From Paenibacillus faecalis (GTDB lineage: Bacteria; Bacillota; Bacilli; Paenibacillales; Paenibacillaceae): a stretch of 64,000 nt of DNA. Location: contig NZ_LT985747.1 in the NCBI RefSeq assembly GCF_900289175.1, forward strand, positions 2,379,708-2,443,707, given 5' to 3'. The position numbers and the translations under genes were made by a program. Below the pieces are notes generated by a model. The model had not been told where the DNA came from. It did no database searches and worked only from the letters and a program-made list of their open reading frames with translations. Shown piece by piece: positions 1 through 8,139 of the stretch (within the stretch, counting starts at the first letter, position 1; each line of letters starts with the position of its first letter).

Positions 1-1288
1 CTGTTTCTCGAAAACTTAATATATTGCGCCTGCTGTATATTTTTCGAAGATGAAGCTCAAAAGCCATCTCTTGTACACGCAGTGTATAAGAAGCGTAAAT
101 ATGTCTGACCATAGCCATCAGCAGCGTTGTTTTTCCCGAGCCCTGAGCACCGGTAATTGCGGTAATCCGACTGCCTTTCATAAGAAATTGAAGCAGACCA
201 ATCGGAATTTCGGCACCTTTGCCTTTAACAAGCTGCTCCAGCGTAACGCTGTCCACATCAAATTTGCGCACAAAAAAGGCCCATGATTCGGAAAACGGAG
301 GACGCACGACAACGACACGGGAACCATCTTTCATCTCGTTCACTTTAAAACCGCTGGCCTCTGACAGCTGGCCGGGATGGTTGTATTTATAAATGTTTTG
401 ACATACCCGCTTTAACTCTCGTACACTGCCAAAGGACAAAAATCCCAAGTGAATGGAAATCCCCCGAAAGAACAACCATACGCTCTCGCATTCGGAGGCC
501 GGATTCACACCATCAACCCAGCCTGACGGCTGCATCCCTGAATGAAATTTCATCGAAAGCGAATCGCCCAGCACCCCGCTGACCCCTCCACTGACACCGT
601 CAATACGCTGGTCCCTGATCTCATCAATTACGGAAAAGCCTTTATATTGCTGATAAATTCGCTGTACAACGATGTCCAGCTTCTCGGGAAGCATCAATGA
701 TCGTATTTCATTGGCATAGATATATGCAATATCTTCAGCCGTTACAGCATAAACAGCATCTTCACCATAGCCCGGGAGAACCCTCGGCCTGGCTAAATCA
801 TAATTCATGATCAGCTTGGATAACGCTTTATCCTGATATTCCTGTTTGTACAAATACAATATGATTTCGAATTGATCCTGAGGCGTTAAGTCATCATGCT
901 TCTCAAACGGTATGGCGATATTTATATTGGTTTCATTAAGCTTTAAACTTTTGATTAGCAGTTCTTTCATGAACTCCTTAACATACTGTTTATCCAGTAC
1001 ACTGCCCGATACACAGCCCTTCAGCGCTCGTCTCAGCTCGCTTCTCTTGCTTAGACGTCTTCGGTACTCCTCTTCATGAAGCCCCAGATCCAAAAGCTGA
1101 CTATGCGTCATCTGATGAAGCGTTTCCTTCACAAACTCCGTCATCGCCTGCAATGAAAATTGCTCTGGACCGGGCTGCGGCTGAACTTTGATCTTCGCCT
1201 TACTCATCCAGCGAGTATACAGAAACAGCGAAACCAAAAGAAAGATCAAACCGATCAGAATCAAATTCACGAGCGATCCCAAGAGCAT
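1..1288 (-). CDS. CpaF/TadA-like secretion ATPase (partial, C-terminus off window)
   Basis: Hexameric ATPase of the type II/IV secretion superfamily that would power assembly of a Tad/Flp-type pilus at the membrane. About 429 codons are visible and run off the left edge. The Walker A motif GAQGSGKTT falls at about residues 380-388, and after it comes the family stretch TLRVQEMAFEL and then RNILSFRET. The ATG at 1288 directly abuts the stop codon of the upstream gene (1289), indicating translational coupling. Unusual for CpaF, the N-terminus carries a hydrophobic segment (about residues 5-22) and Walker A lies late, so there is an N-terminal extension of over 100 residues. The catalytic Glu of Walker B lies outside the window. 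The family call is firm; the secreted substrate is unknown. Confidence 0.88.
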   Translation of the reverse strand, partial: MLLGSLVNLILIGLIFLLVSLFLYTRWMSKAKIKVQPQPGPEQFSLQAMTEFVKETLHQMTHSQLLDLGLHEEEYRRRLSKRSELRRALKGCVSGSVLDKQYVKEFMKELLIKSLKLNETNINIAIPFEKHDDLTPQDQFEIILYLYKQEYQDKALSKLIMNYDLARPRVLPGYGEDAVYAVTAEDIAYIYANEIRSLMLPEKLDIVVQRIYQQYKGFSVIDEIRDQRIDGVSGGVSGVLGDSLSMKFHSGMQPSGWVDGVNPASECESVWLFFRGISIHLGFLSFGSVRELKRVCQNIYKYNHPGQLSEASGFKVNEMKDGSRVVVVRPPFSESWAFFVRKFDVDSVTLEQLVKGKGAEIPIGLLQFLMKGSRITAITGAQGSGKTTLLMAMVRHIYASYTLRVQEMAFELHLRKIYSRRNILSFRET

Positions 1289-2125
1289 CTAAGCCCCCCT
1301 TTCTGCGTAACCCGAAGACGGCAGTCCCAGTTGCTCTGCCGCAGCAAACGCTGTTCTGCGAAGAGCTTTGTAAAAGGGGCTTTCCCTCTTGCGCCCGACC
1401 CCGCCTCTTCCTCTTTGAATGTAAGCCTGAACCGACCGCATATTCCAGGCATCTGTGAACTGGGAGCAGTAAGGGATACCTTCAAAAATGCCCTTCACTC
1501 CAAATCGTCGTTTCATATTTTGAATCGTACAATGACTATGCCTGTCATATCTTCCGATCACAAAACCGACAGCTTTTCCCCGGCACACCTCCTGCATCCG
1601 TTCGTTCTCAAAAAACATCTCCAACGATCTTACATTTTGATTTAAGCCGATGAATATAAGATCTGCGGCCTTCAAAATTTGTCTGTCCACCACACCCGGT
1701 AGCCCATTTCCCGCATCCGCGACAATTACGTCATACCCCCGAGCGGCGGTTTCCAATACCTGGCTCATAAGATGCCCATATGTGTCATCTGACGCCAGCT
1801 TATGTTCCCGTCCAGCAACAAGAAGGTCCAATCGTTCAGACAGCAAAGAGGTTGTGTAATCACGTATGTTTTCCGGCATCAGCCTGCCGCTTGCCGCCAA
1901 ACGCTCCACTGCACTCATTCCATGATCCTGGAAGGTGGTTATGGAATGGTCCAGCGGTTCTTTCGGCAATGAAAAAGCCTGCTCGACCCGTTCCCATGCC
2001 GCTCCACCGTGCAGCAATAACGTCTTTGCTTTAAATTCTGTAGCCAGTACAAGCGGCAAGCTTGCCGCTAATGCAGTTGCCCCGCTTCCGCTTGGCAGCG
2101 GGCTCCATAAAGCGATTGTTTTCAT
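1289..2125 (-). CDS. CpaE/MinD-like protein with degenerate P-loop
   Basis: A 278-residue member of the MinD/ParA/CpaE fold, sited between a second such protein and CpaF. The N-terminal motif PSGSGATALA (residues 11-20) occupies the Walker A position but has Ala where the nucleotide-binding Lys should be. Later segments keep family character: YDVIVADAGNG resembles the Walker B/switch strand, and ADLIFIGLNQN the following strand. CpaE homologues help localise Tad pilus machinery, so a scaffolding role is inferred. The start overlaps the upstream stop by 4 bp (ATGA), and the stop abuts the cpaF start, so the three genes are probably co-translated. Loss of ATPase activity is inferred from one residue and is not shown. 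Confidence 0.75.
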   Translation of the reverse strand: MKTIALWSPLPSGSGATALAASLPLVLATEFKAKTLLLHGGAAWERVEQAFSLPKEPLDHSITTFQDHGMSAVERLAASGRLMPENIRDYTTSLLSERLDLLVAGREHKLASDDTYGHLMSQVLETAARGYDVIVADAGNGLPGVVDRQILKAADLIFIGLNQNVRSLEMFFENERMQEVCRGKAVGFVIGRYDRHSHCTIQNMKRRFGVKGIFEGIPYCSQFTDAWNMRSVQAYIQRGRGGVGRKRESPFYKALRRTAFAAAEQLGLPSSGYAERGA

Positions 2126-2829
2126 GCCTGTCTCCTTTCTGCCAGACGAAATGCCCGGCGAATTTGACGCTGCTCCAGCTCGGTAAGACGATGCATCAAC
2201 TCCATCAATGCACGCTTATATCTCCTTGACAAAGGCTTGATCCGAAGCCGGCCGGTATGCTCATTTTCTACCTTTAACGCAAAAGCAAATTCATCCCAAG
2301 GAATTCTGATCGGTTCATCCATCCATTGAATCTGTGCTTTACTAAGGTAGCTTTCGATATACGCATCGTCTGTCAGATCCTCAACAACGTTCAGATACAC
2401 GCGCTGGAATTCAGGAGCGCCTTGCTCTTTATACTTCATGGAAAGCTCCTCAAGCCATTTGGCCCCTTTCATCAAACCGGCTATCTCAAAACTGCTCACC
2501 CACACTTTCGCATTCGCAAGCTCCCAAACGTCCTGAGTCAAAAACGATTCTTTTTCTACATCAATGACCAAATAATCGTATTCCGGTTCTCCCGAATCGT
2601 TTAGATATCTCTCCAGCGCTGAAAAGTTCTCAAATCCGCATGCGACATCAAATCCTGAAAACTCCGTCACCGACATACTCGGGTCCAATCTCCCGATGCA
2701 ATGGGCGTATTTTCCTTCCTGCGCCGCATCCAGTAGAAGCACCCGATTACCGCTGTGCGCTAATATTTTGCAAAGATACATTAGCAGGTCGCTCTTATCA
2801 CAAATGCCCGCAAAAACCCATATTCTCAA
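2122..2829 (-). CDS. second CpaE/MinD-like protein, degenerate
   Basis: A 235-residue protein with MinD-like layout: hydrophobic strand WVFAGIC, a poor P-loop (DKS at residues 11-13), RVLLLDA as the second strand, and YDYLVIDVEKE in the Walker B position. Neither a GKT/GKS motif nor the KGGxxKT signature of true MinD is present. The C-terminal 50 residues are Arg/Glu-rich and likely helical. It overlaps the next gene by 4 bp and lies 23 bp after the cpaB-like gene, within the same operon. Paired MinD-like proteins without clean P-loops suggest a structural heterodimer, but that is inference. Similarity to CpaE rests on fold cues and context rather than on long conserved motifs. Confidence 0.62.
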   Translation of the reverse strand: MRIWVFAGICDKSDLLMYLCKILAHSGNRVLLLDAAQEGKYAHCIGRLDPSMSVTEFSGFDVACGFENFSALERYLNDSGEPEYDYLVIDVEKESFLTQDVWELANAKVWVSSFEIAGLMKGAKWLEELSMKYKEQGAPEFQRVYLNVVEDLTDDAYIESYLSKAQIQWMDEPIRIPWDEFAFALKVENEHTGRLRIKPLSRRYKRALMELMHRLTELEQRQIRRAFRLAERRQA

Positions 2830-2852
2830 TGTTCACACTCCCATATTTCAAA

Positions 2853-3932
2853 TTACGGCTCGGTAAATACAGCTTCCATCTCTTCCTCATTACGTTGGGG
2901 ATTTCCATCAGCTTGACCATGTCCTTCCAATATGCTCTGCGCTTCCTCTAAACGATTGTTTCGTTCACCGTCATAGGTTTCTACGCTCGCTGTGTTAGGC
3001 GATGATGCTGAGGAGTCATCGGCGTGATCCTCAGCGGGATTTCCCGTAGTCCATGTATTGAAGTCTTGCGCGCCTTGTCCATTTGAGCTTCCGTATTGTC
3101 CGGCGAACTGCTGCCCACCGGCTTTCACTTTGCCCAGATCCCGGTCCAGTGCCTTGCGAATAGATGATTCAAGCTGTTGTTCCGCCCTCCGCACAATATT
3201 CGGATCATTTTTGATTAATCGGATAACTTCCTCATTTGGCGGATAATTTGGAATCGCCTTTTCCTGCAGCTCTGGCTCAACATAGGTGAGCGCATAGATT
3301 GAAGCTTGATGGATGTAGGCATCGACCATAGCACTGGAATACAGTAAAATTTCCTGTTCATTCAGCGTTGTCCAAAAAGCGGGGGACGCCAGCTTATCAA
3401 TCCGTTTTTTGGATAAAACGATATAGTCCTGCCCGGTCGGAAATTGTATCCGTATATCCACCACATCATCTTGCTTCAGGTTGCTGGGCAGCCATACCGA
3501 TTTCATTTCCCGATTTCTTAAATCCCGTGGTGTGGCCTCTTCCTCAAACAGCATCCCAAGTGTAATCGGCGTCCCCTTCCGCAGTTCAATTTTTGCTCCC
3601 TTCCCCATAACATCTTCCTTTCGAGCCGGAAGGTTATCAGGGGAAGCCTCCAGTGGCAAACGAACTTCTTGTAGATCTTGGCTGTCAATAAAATGCCCAG
3701 CCGGTATATCCCTAAGCGGTACCCAGGCAGATTTCATCGATTTCATATCTCCGATCTGCGCTGTTTCAAGCTCGTTAATTCTTTGTTGATATCGCTTCGT
3801 TTCATCCGCATGACGGTTCGCATTGTCACTTTGGATATAATAAAACCCGCCTGCCAGAACAATTCCCATGCACCCTGCTCCGACAAGTCCGGCATACAGC
3901 ATCTTTTTACTGCGCCGAGTAATGATTGGCAT
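2853..3932 (-). CDS. CpaB-like SAF-domain membrane protein
   Basis: A 359-residue protein with one N-terminal transmembrane helix (about residues 11-31) followed by a coiled stretch and a SAF domain. The segment PLRDIPAGHFIDSQDL is the typical CpaB/RcpC start of SAF, which in Flp pilus systems sits outside the membrane and may bind peptidoglycan. The C-terminal third is low-complexity, rich in Gly, Gln, Asn, Ser and Glu. It lies 29 bp downstream of the kinase gene and 23 bp upstream of the first MinD-like gene, the place cpaB holds in Tad operons. The SAF assignment is fairly secure; no signal-peptidase site is evident, so it is probably membrane-anchored. Confidence 0.75.
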   Translation of the reverse strand: MPIITRRSKKMLYAGLVGAGCMGIVLAGGFYYIQSDNANRHADETKRYQQRINELETAQIGDMKSMKSAWVPLRDIPAGHFIDSQDLQEVRLPLEASPDNLPARKEDVMGKGAKIELRKGTPITLGMLFEEEATPRDLRNREMKSVWLPSNLKQDDVVDIRIQFPTGQDYIVLSKKRIDKLASPAFWTTLNEQEILLYSSAMVDAYIHQASIYALTYVEPELQEKAIPNYPPNEEVIRLIKNDPNIVRRAEQQLESSIRKALDRDLGKVKAGGQQFAGQYGSSNGQGAQDFNTWTTGNPAEDHADDSSASSPNTASVETYDGERNNRLEEAQSILEGHGQADGNPQRNEEEMEAVFTEP

Positions 3933-3961
3933 CAGCTCATTCTCCTTTCAAAGTACGGGAA

Positions 3962-5425
3962 CTAGCCCCATGCAAAACGGAATCTTCTCCTGCGCTGTTT
4001 TTGCGGCAAGAATTGTTCATAAATAATTCCTAGCGCCTCTTCTGTTGCCAAAGACCTTTCAAACGGATCGCTGTGAAACGGTAAGGCTGTTACTTTGTTT
4101 CCTCCCAATGATTTGCGAAGCTGCTGAACAGCGCTTGGGGAAGCAAGCGGCAAAGCATAAACCCGTTTGGGCTGTTCATGTCGTCCCAGCATTCGTGCTA
4201 AATGGATGACGTCATGAAGGCGCCACTCCGCACCTGAACCGATAATGATGGGAAGATCCGCCCGAAAAAATTCTTCCAACCGCTCATGATCACGAAATGC
4301 TCCCAGATCCAGCACCACCGCATCATAACCACCCGTCAGCACAGAAATAACTTCTTCTCGGGATGTATGACGCCAAAAATCTATACCGTTAACTTCGAAC
4401 CTCCGGACGGAGCCCGGCGGTGAGCCTTCGGCTATCTCTTGGATACGTGTAAAGGCTGACCTTCCCGCCCCCATTTCAACAAGGGCGACTTTACCATACC
4501 TTCGGGCCAGAAAATGGCCGATAGCAATACAGGTATGCGTGACCCCTACCCCCGGTGTTGCACCCAAAACAGCGGTGACAAGCGTTCCCCCTCCTTTAAC
4601 CTTTGAGGTTGTTCCCTTCCGGGTTTCCGCAGAACTTGTCTCAAGCGCCCGAACCACCTCTTCAGCCGACTGATATCGCAAGCCTGGTTCATACTGAAGA
4701 AGCTTGCGCATAACGGTTACCAGCCCTCTTGGAACACTTTTTTCAATACGCTGTTCAACACCAGGAAACCATTCACTGTATTTCCCTCCTGTCGTTAAAT
4801 AAAGCAGAAGCGCCCCCAATCCATAAAGATCCGATCTTGCATCGCTTTGACCCCCGCCGTATTGCTCCGGTGCCGCAAACCCGATCGTTCCCAGTTTTAC
4901 GGTGTCTTCATCCCGTTCCTGCTTATAGCTGCGGGCAATCCCGAAATCAATAAGCCTGACCTCCATCTCCTCCGTCAGCATAATGTTGGATGGTTTTAGG
5001 TCCCGGAACACAACGGGAGGCTGGTGGTTATGAAGATAACCAAGCACTTCAAGCAGCTGAAATGCAAGCTGATGGATGAATTCCGAAGAGAAATGCCCCC
5101 GGTTATCTCGAAAATATTTCTCAAGAGTGACGCCGTGAATATAGTCCATCACCATGTAGGTATAACCGGCATCATCCGGCTCAAAAAAATCGACGATCCG
5201 CGGCAGGCGAGCATGGCTTAATTTCGTTAGAAGCTTGGCCTCCGCCTGTACCGTTTCAACCATACCTGGCTGGGTGATCGATTCTTTAACCGCCCATTCC
5301 TTTCCGGGAAGCTTCAAGTCTTCAGCTAAATAAACGCAGCTCATGCCGCCCTCCCCAAGCTTTTGCTTAATCCGGTAACGCCCTTCAAGTACCATTCCGC
5401 ACTCCATTCTTGAAGGTTGATTCAC
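3962..5425 (-). CDS. Hanks-type Ser/Thr kinase fused to MinD-like domain
   Basis: A 487-residue protein. Residues 17-262 form a Ser/Thr kinase domain: Gly loop GEGGMSCVY (24-32), Lys47 in WAVK, catalytic loop RDLKPSN (141-147) with Phe replacing the usual His before RD, DFG at 160-162 and APE at 185-187. Residues 280-475 look like a MinD/CpaE domain with GATPGVGVTHT (288-298), where Val295 replaces the Walker A Lys, and YDAVVLDLG as the Walker B-like strand. There is no transmembrane helix or PASTA repeat. The start is a GTG after GGGGGGAAG. It is the first gene of the Tad-like operon, so it may phosphorylate pilus or localisation proteins (inferred). The fusion is unusual among known Firmicute kinases. 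Confidence 0.85.
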   Translation of the reverse strand: MNQPSRMECGMVLEGRYRIKQKLGEGGMSCVYLAEDLKLPGKEWAVKESITQPGMVETVQAEAKLLTKLSHARLPRIVDFFEPDDAGYTYMVMDYIHGVTLEKYFRDNRGHFSSEFIHQLAFQLLEVLGYLHNHQPPVVFRDLKPSNIMLTEEMEVRLIDFGIARSYKQERDEDTVKLGTIGFAAPEQYGGGQSDARSDLYGLGALLLYLTTGGKYSEWFPGVEQRIEKSVPRGLVTVMRKLLQYEPGLRYQSAEEVVRALETSSAETRKGTTSKVKGGGTLVTAVLGATPGVGVTHTCIAIGHFLARRYGKVALVEMGAGRSAFTRIQEIAEGSPPGSVRRFEVNGIDFWRHTSREEVISVLTGGYDAVVLDLGAFRDHERLEEFFRADLPIIIGSGAEWRLHDVIHLARMLGRHEQPKRVYALPLASPSAVQQLRKSLGGNKVTALPFHSDPFERSLATEEALGIIYEQFLPQKQRRRRFRFAWG

Positions 5426-5470
5426 TGTCTACTTCCCCCCTCTTTTCGCACGCTTTAATAAAATAAAAAA

Positions 5471-5526
5471 GAAAGCATCCCGCCTGACCGTCACGGTAAA
5501 CCGTGCTGATCGAGCGGGATGCTTTC
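5471..5526 (-). terminator. Rho-independent terminator
   Basis: A 13-bp stem GAAAGCATCCCGC/GCGGGATGCTTTC encloses an inner hairpin CACGG/CCGTG. On the minus strand it is followed by a T-rich tract (CTTTTTTATTTTATT). It ends the repair/methyltransferase operon and isolates the kinase/Tad-like operon that begins 46 bp further on. Confidence 0.85.
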
Positions 5527-5601
5527 CCTGCTTTTACGTTGGTTAATTTTGGAACCATTATAGAACATAAATGAACCATTTGTAAAGAGATTTATTATTT
5601 T

Positions 5602-6663
5602 TTAATACTTGATCATATATAAAGTGATTTCATCCCGGTTATGAAACAGCTGTTTTGCGCCCTGAATCTGCATACGGCTTTGTTCAAAAATATCGATAAT
5701 CTCATGAACGAGAGCCATCGGCTTTTTCGTCAGAAGTTTCACCGTGATCACCGCTGTTCCTCCCGGAGCAAGACTGTAAAGCAAATTCGTTACAAGTTTA
5801 GCCATTTGCTTTGGGCTCCAGCTCATATCGCAGACGAGTAAATCGAACTGAGCGTCCTTAAATTTCACCTCAGAGGCATTCTTTTGCACAATTCGGAGAT
5901 TAGGATGGTTACGTAAAGAATCGTGCATCTTCGCCGGATCTACGGCAGTAACCTGAAGTCCTCTTTCCAGCAAAAAACTGCTCCAGCCCCCGGGTGCGGC
6001 ACCAATATCAAGCGCATTGCGAAACGTATCGAAAGGGATATCGAATTGTTTCTCCGCTTCCAGCAGTTTGAATTTAGCGCGTGAAATCTGGCCTTCTTCG
6101 CGCTGAAACCGTACAGCGCCGCCATTCCAGTCCGATAAGTTTTGCTCAGGCCGCGATATGCCCAAGTACCAGGTCTTTTTTGCCGCAAATAAAGAAATAA
6201 TCCACTCCGGATTCTGTACCGTGAAATCCGCCTCTAATGGTGTCAGTTTCTCTTGCAGCTGATCACGCAACAGACCGAGACTTTCCGTCCAGCTGCTGCC
6301 CTCAACTTTTCTAACCTGAACCGACACCCGGCTTCCTTCAAGCTCTTCTCTCTTCAGCAAATAAGTTACAGCTTGACGGATGGCCTGTCCCGCATCATCC
6401 CCCGGAATTTCCATCAGAACCGGAAAGATATGCCTTAAGAAAATAGGGGCCTTTTCATTAATGCATTCCACAGTCTCTTGTACCGTTGTCGCCAGCGTTA
6501 CAACAAAAACTTCCCCCGGAAGAAGCATCGTGCTCTTTACACTTCCGAACAGACGGCGAAGTTCTTCCTGCGCATAAGGCGCAAAGCCATGGTTTGCTGT
6601 ACATATGAACTTTGCTGAGTTCTGTTTTTCCAATTGCTCATTCATTACGTGCTGCTCATCCAA
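5602..6663 (-). CDS. FtsJ/RlmM-type RNA 2'-O-methyltransferase
   Basis: A 353-residue SAM-dependent methyltransferase. The C-terminal Rossmann domain has the SAM motif DIGAAPGGW (219-227), as in FtsJ and RlmM, and the K-D-K-E tetrad of rRNA 2'-O-methyltransferases is plausibly Lys197 or Lys199, Asp279 (LVCDMSW), Lys309 (TVKLL) and Glu345. The N-terminal 180 residues probably form the THUMP-like substrate-binding part found in RlmM. A role in modifying 23S rRNA or another structured RNA is inferred; the target base cannot be read from sequence. It lies 5 bp after the ABC ATPase gene as the last gene of a six-gene operon, before a strong terminator. Confidence 0.8.
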   Translation of the reverse strand: MDEQHVMNEQLEKQNSAKFICTANHGFAPYAQEELRRLFGSVKSTMLLPGEVFVVTLATTVQETVECINEKAPIFLRHIFPVLMEIPGDDAGQAIRQAVTYLLKREELEGSRVSVQVRKVEGSSWTESLGLLRDQLQEKLTPLEADFTVQNPEWIISLFAAKKTWYLGISRPEQNLSDWNGGAVRFQREEGQISRAKFKLLEAEKQFDIPFDTFRNALDIGAAPGGWSSFLLERGLQVTAVDPAKMHDSLRNHPNLRIVQKNASEVKFKDAQFDLLVCDMSWSPKQMAKLVTNLLYSLAPGGTAVITVKLLTKKPMALVHEIIDIFEQSRMQIQGAKQLFHNRDEITLYMIKY

Positions 6664-6668
6664 GTGGG

Positions 6669-7445
6669 TTACCCTCCAGAAATAACTTTGATCCAGGGAC
6701 GTTCTCTATCCCATTCCAGATCGACATGAATATCATAAGTCCGTTTAATAAGTTCTTTATTCAATACTTCTTCTTTGCGTCCGGCTCCAGCCAATTGACC
6801 ATCTTTAATCAGCGCCACATGAGTAAAAAGAGGCATGATTTCCTCAATATGATGGGTGACATAAACAACCGCTACGTCCCGCTGCCTTAACCGATCGATT
6901 TCCAACAGCATTTTTTCCCGTTCATATAAATCCAATCCTGCGCAAGGCTCATCTAAAATAAGTAATTTCGGATCAGCCATCAGAGAGCGTGCCAGCATCA
7001 CCTTTTTACGTTCTCCTTGGGATAAAGTCCCGAGCGGGTGCTCCGCCAAATGACTAAAATTCATATCATCAAGGATCGCATGCGCTTTTTCCTTAACGTC
7101 CTCCGGAACCCTCTGATAAAATCGTAAAAAAGCGAATGCCCCTGTAGCTACGACCTCCCACACCGAATCACCCAGTGCCAGCTTTTCCATTAAAGATTGG
7201 CTAATATAGCCGATTTCCTTCCGCACTTCCCGGACATCGCAACGTCCATAAACGTTACCAAGCACCTGCACTCGGCCGCTGCTCGGAAACAAATATCCCA
7301 TCATCATCTCCAGCAACGTTGTTTTGCCAGAGCCGTTTCGTCCAAGAATAACCCAATTCTCCCCTGACTTCATTTCAAGGGAAACGTTTCTCAGAATGTC
7401 ATTGTCTCCTCTTCGGAGAGATACATTTTGCAGCGAAATCATCAT
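6669..7445 (-). CDS. ABC transporter ATP-binding protein (YlmA-like)
   Basis: A 258-residue single ABC ATPase: Walker A GRNGSGKTT (35-43), signature LSQGE (141-145), Walker B LLILDEP (161-167) and H-loop histidine in VTHHIEE. No permease gene is adjacent, and the closest family impression is the orphan ATPase YlmA/ModF-like group. It overlaps the thioredoxin-like gene by 4 bp (ATGA), so it is translationally coupled to it. The transported substrate, or whether it acts in transport at all, cannot be judged. All catalytic motifs are intact. Confidence 0.85.
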   Translation of the reverse strand: MMISLQNVSLRRGDNDILRNVSLEMKSGENWVILGRNGSGKTTLLEMMMGYLFPSSGRVQVLGNVYGRCDVREVRKEIGYISQSLMEKLALGDSVWEVVATGAFAFLRFYQRVPEDVKEKAHAILDDMNFSHLAEHPLGTLSQGERKKVMLARSLMADPKLLILDEPCAGLDLYEREKMLLEIDRLRQRDVAVVYVTHHIEEIMPLFTHVALIKDGQLAGAGRKEEVLNKELIKRTYDIHVDLEWDRERPWIKVISGG

Positions 7446-7786
7446 ATCACGCCCCTTGCAAAGCTCAAGATATCTTGTACAGACCCCATCCGGTAAAGCA
7501 CTTGAGGAGAATCATCAGGTGTCCCTGCAACCGCAAGCAAAGCAGGAACACTTCGTATTTGGTACTGCTGCACAATTTCGGGCATAAAATTAACGTCAGC
7601 TTCCAAAATCATCCCTTCGGGCAGAAGCTTCTCCGCAACATCCAGCATCTTACGGGCTGCTGCACAAGTGCCGCATAACGGTGTGTGAAAAAATACGATG
7701 ACCGGAGAAGTTTGCGTATCCCGCTGAACCAAACGTTTCTGCCATGCAAGACGCTCCATCAGTTCACGTTCCGTAACAGAAATCAT
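7442..7786 (-). CDS. thioredoxin-family protein with CGTC active site
   Basis: A 114-residue thioredoxin-fold protein. The active site CGTC (Cys38-Cys41) follows the strand VIVFFHTPL, and the cis-Pro loop is SVPAL. No signal peptide or transmembrane helix is present, so it should act in the cytosol in thiol-disulphide exchange. CGTC is less common than the CGPC of classic thioredoxin and is seen in several divergent thioredoxin-like families. It overlaps both flanking genes by 4 bp. Its partner is unknown. Confidence 0.82.
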   Translation of the reverse strand: MISVTERELMERLAWQKRLVQRDTQTSPVIVFFHTPLCGTCAAARKMLDVAEKLLPEGMILEADVNFMPEIVQQYQIRSVPALLAVAGTPDDSPQVLYRMGSVQDILSFARGVI

Positions 7787-8121
7787 GTGGACGATTTGGC
7801 TACTTTCTGCAAAACTTCTTCAGGCATAGGCCCGTTATGGACAACAACATCCGCTGGCATATTGGTGTATAACATTTCGAACATTTTTCTTCTTCCCCAA
7901 GAACTTGAAGTGTGCAAATAAATTTGACGCGGATAGAGTTTTTCGGCAACCATTGCAGCGACGACGTCTCCACCTGTCATCTGATCTGGTCCGAGTTCAA
8001 AATCAAGCGACAAAATATCCACTTCACATTCCCGCAGCATCATGAGGCACTCTTCTCCGTTGCGCGCCAGAGCAAAGCCCTTGGGGCAGGCACGCCAATC
8101 ATCCAGATACAGATGAATCAT
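7783..8121 (-). CDS. cyclic-phosphate processing receiver (cREC) domain protein
   Basis: A 112-residue single-domain protein that fits the cREC family: acidic pair Asp7-Asp8 after strand MIHLYL, Asp40 in ILSLDFE at the phospho-acceptor position, and the family stretch YLHTSSSWGRRKM. Known members of this receiver-like family are linked by context to RNA end repair and cyclic-phosphate chemistry rather than to two-component signalling. No output domain or histidine kinase is nearby. It overlaps the thioredoxin-like gene by 4 bp and lies 18 bp after the endonuclease IV gene. The family is assigned from memory of motifs; the biochemical role in this operon is inference. Confidence 0.68.
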   Translation of the reverse strand: MIHLYLDDWRACPKGFALARNGEECLMMLRECEVDILSLDFELGPDQMTGGDVVAAMVAEKLYPRQIYLHTSSSWGRRKMFEMLYTNMPADVVVHNGPMPEEVLQKVAKSST

Positions 8122-8139
8122 GTTCTACCCTCTCCTTGT

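Noticed and set aside
5385..5579. Minus-strand 64-codon ORF overlapping the kinase start and terminator
   Set aside because: It spans the Rho-independent terminator hairpin and has no family-like sequence or ribosome binding site.
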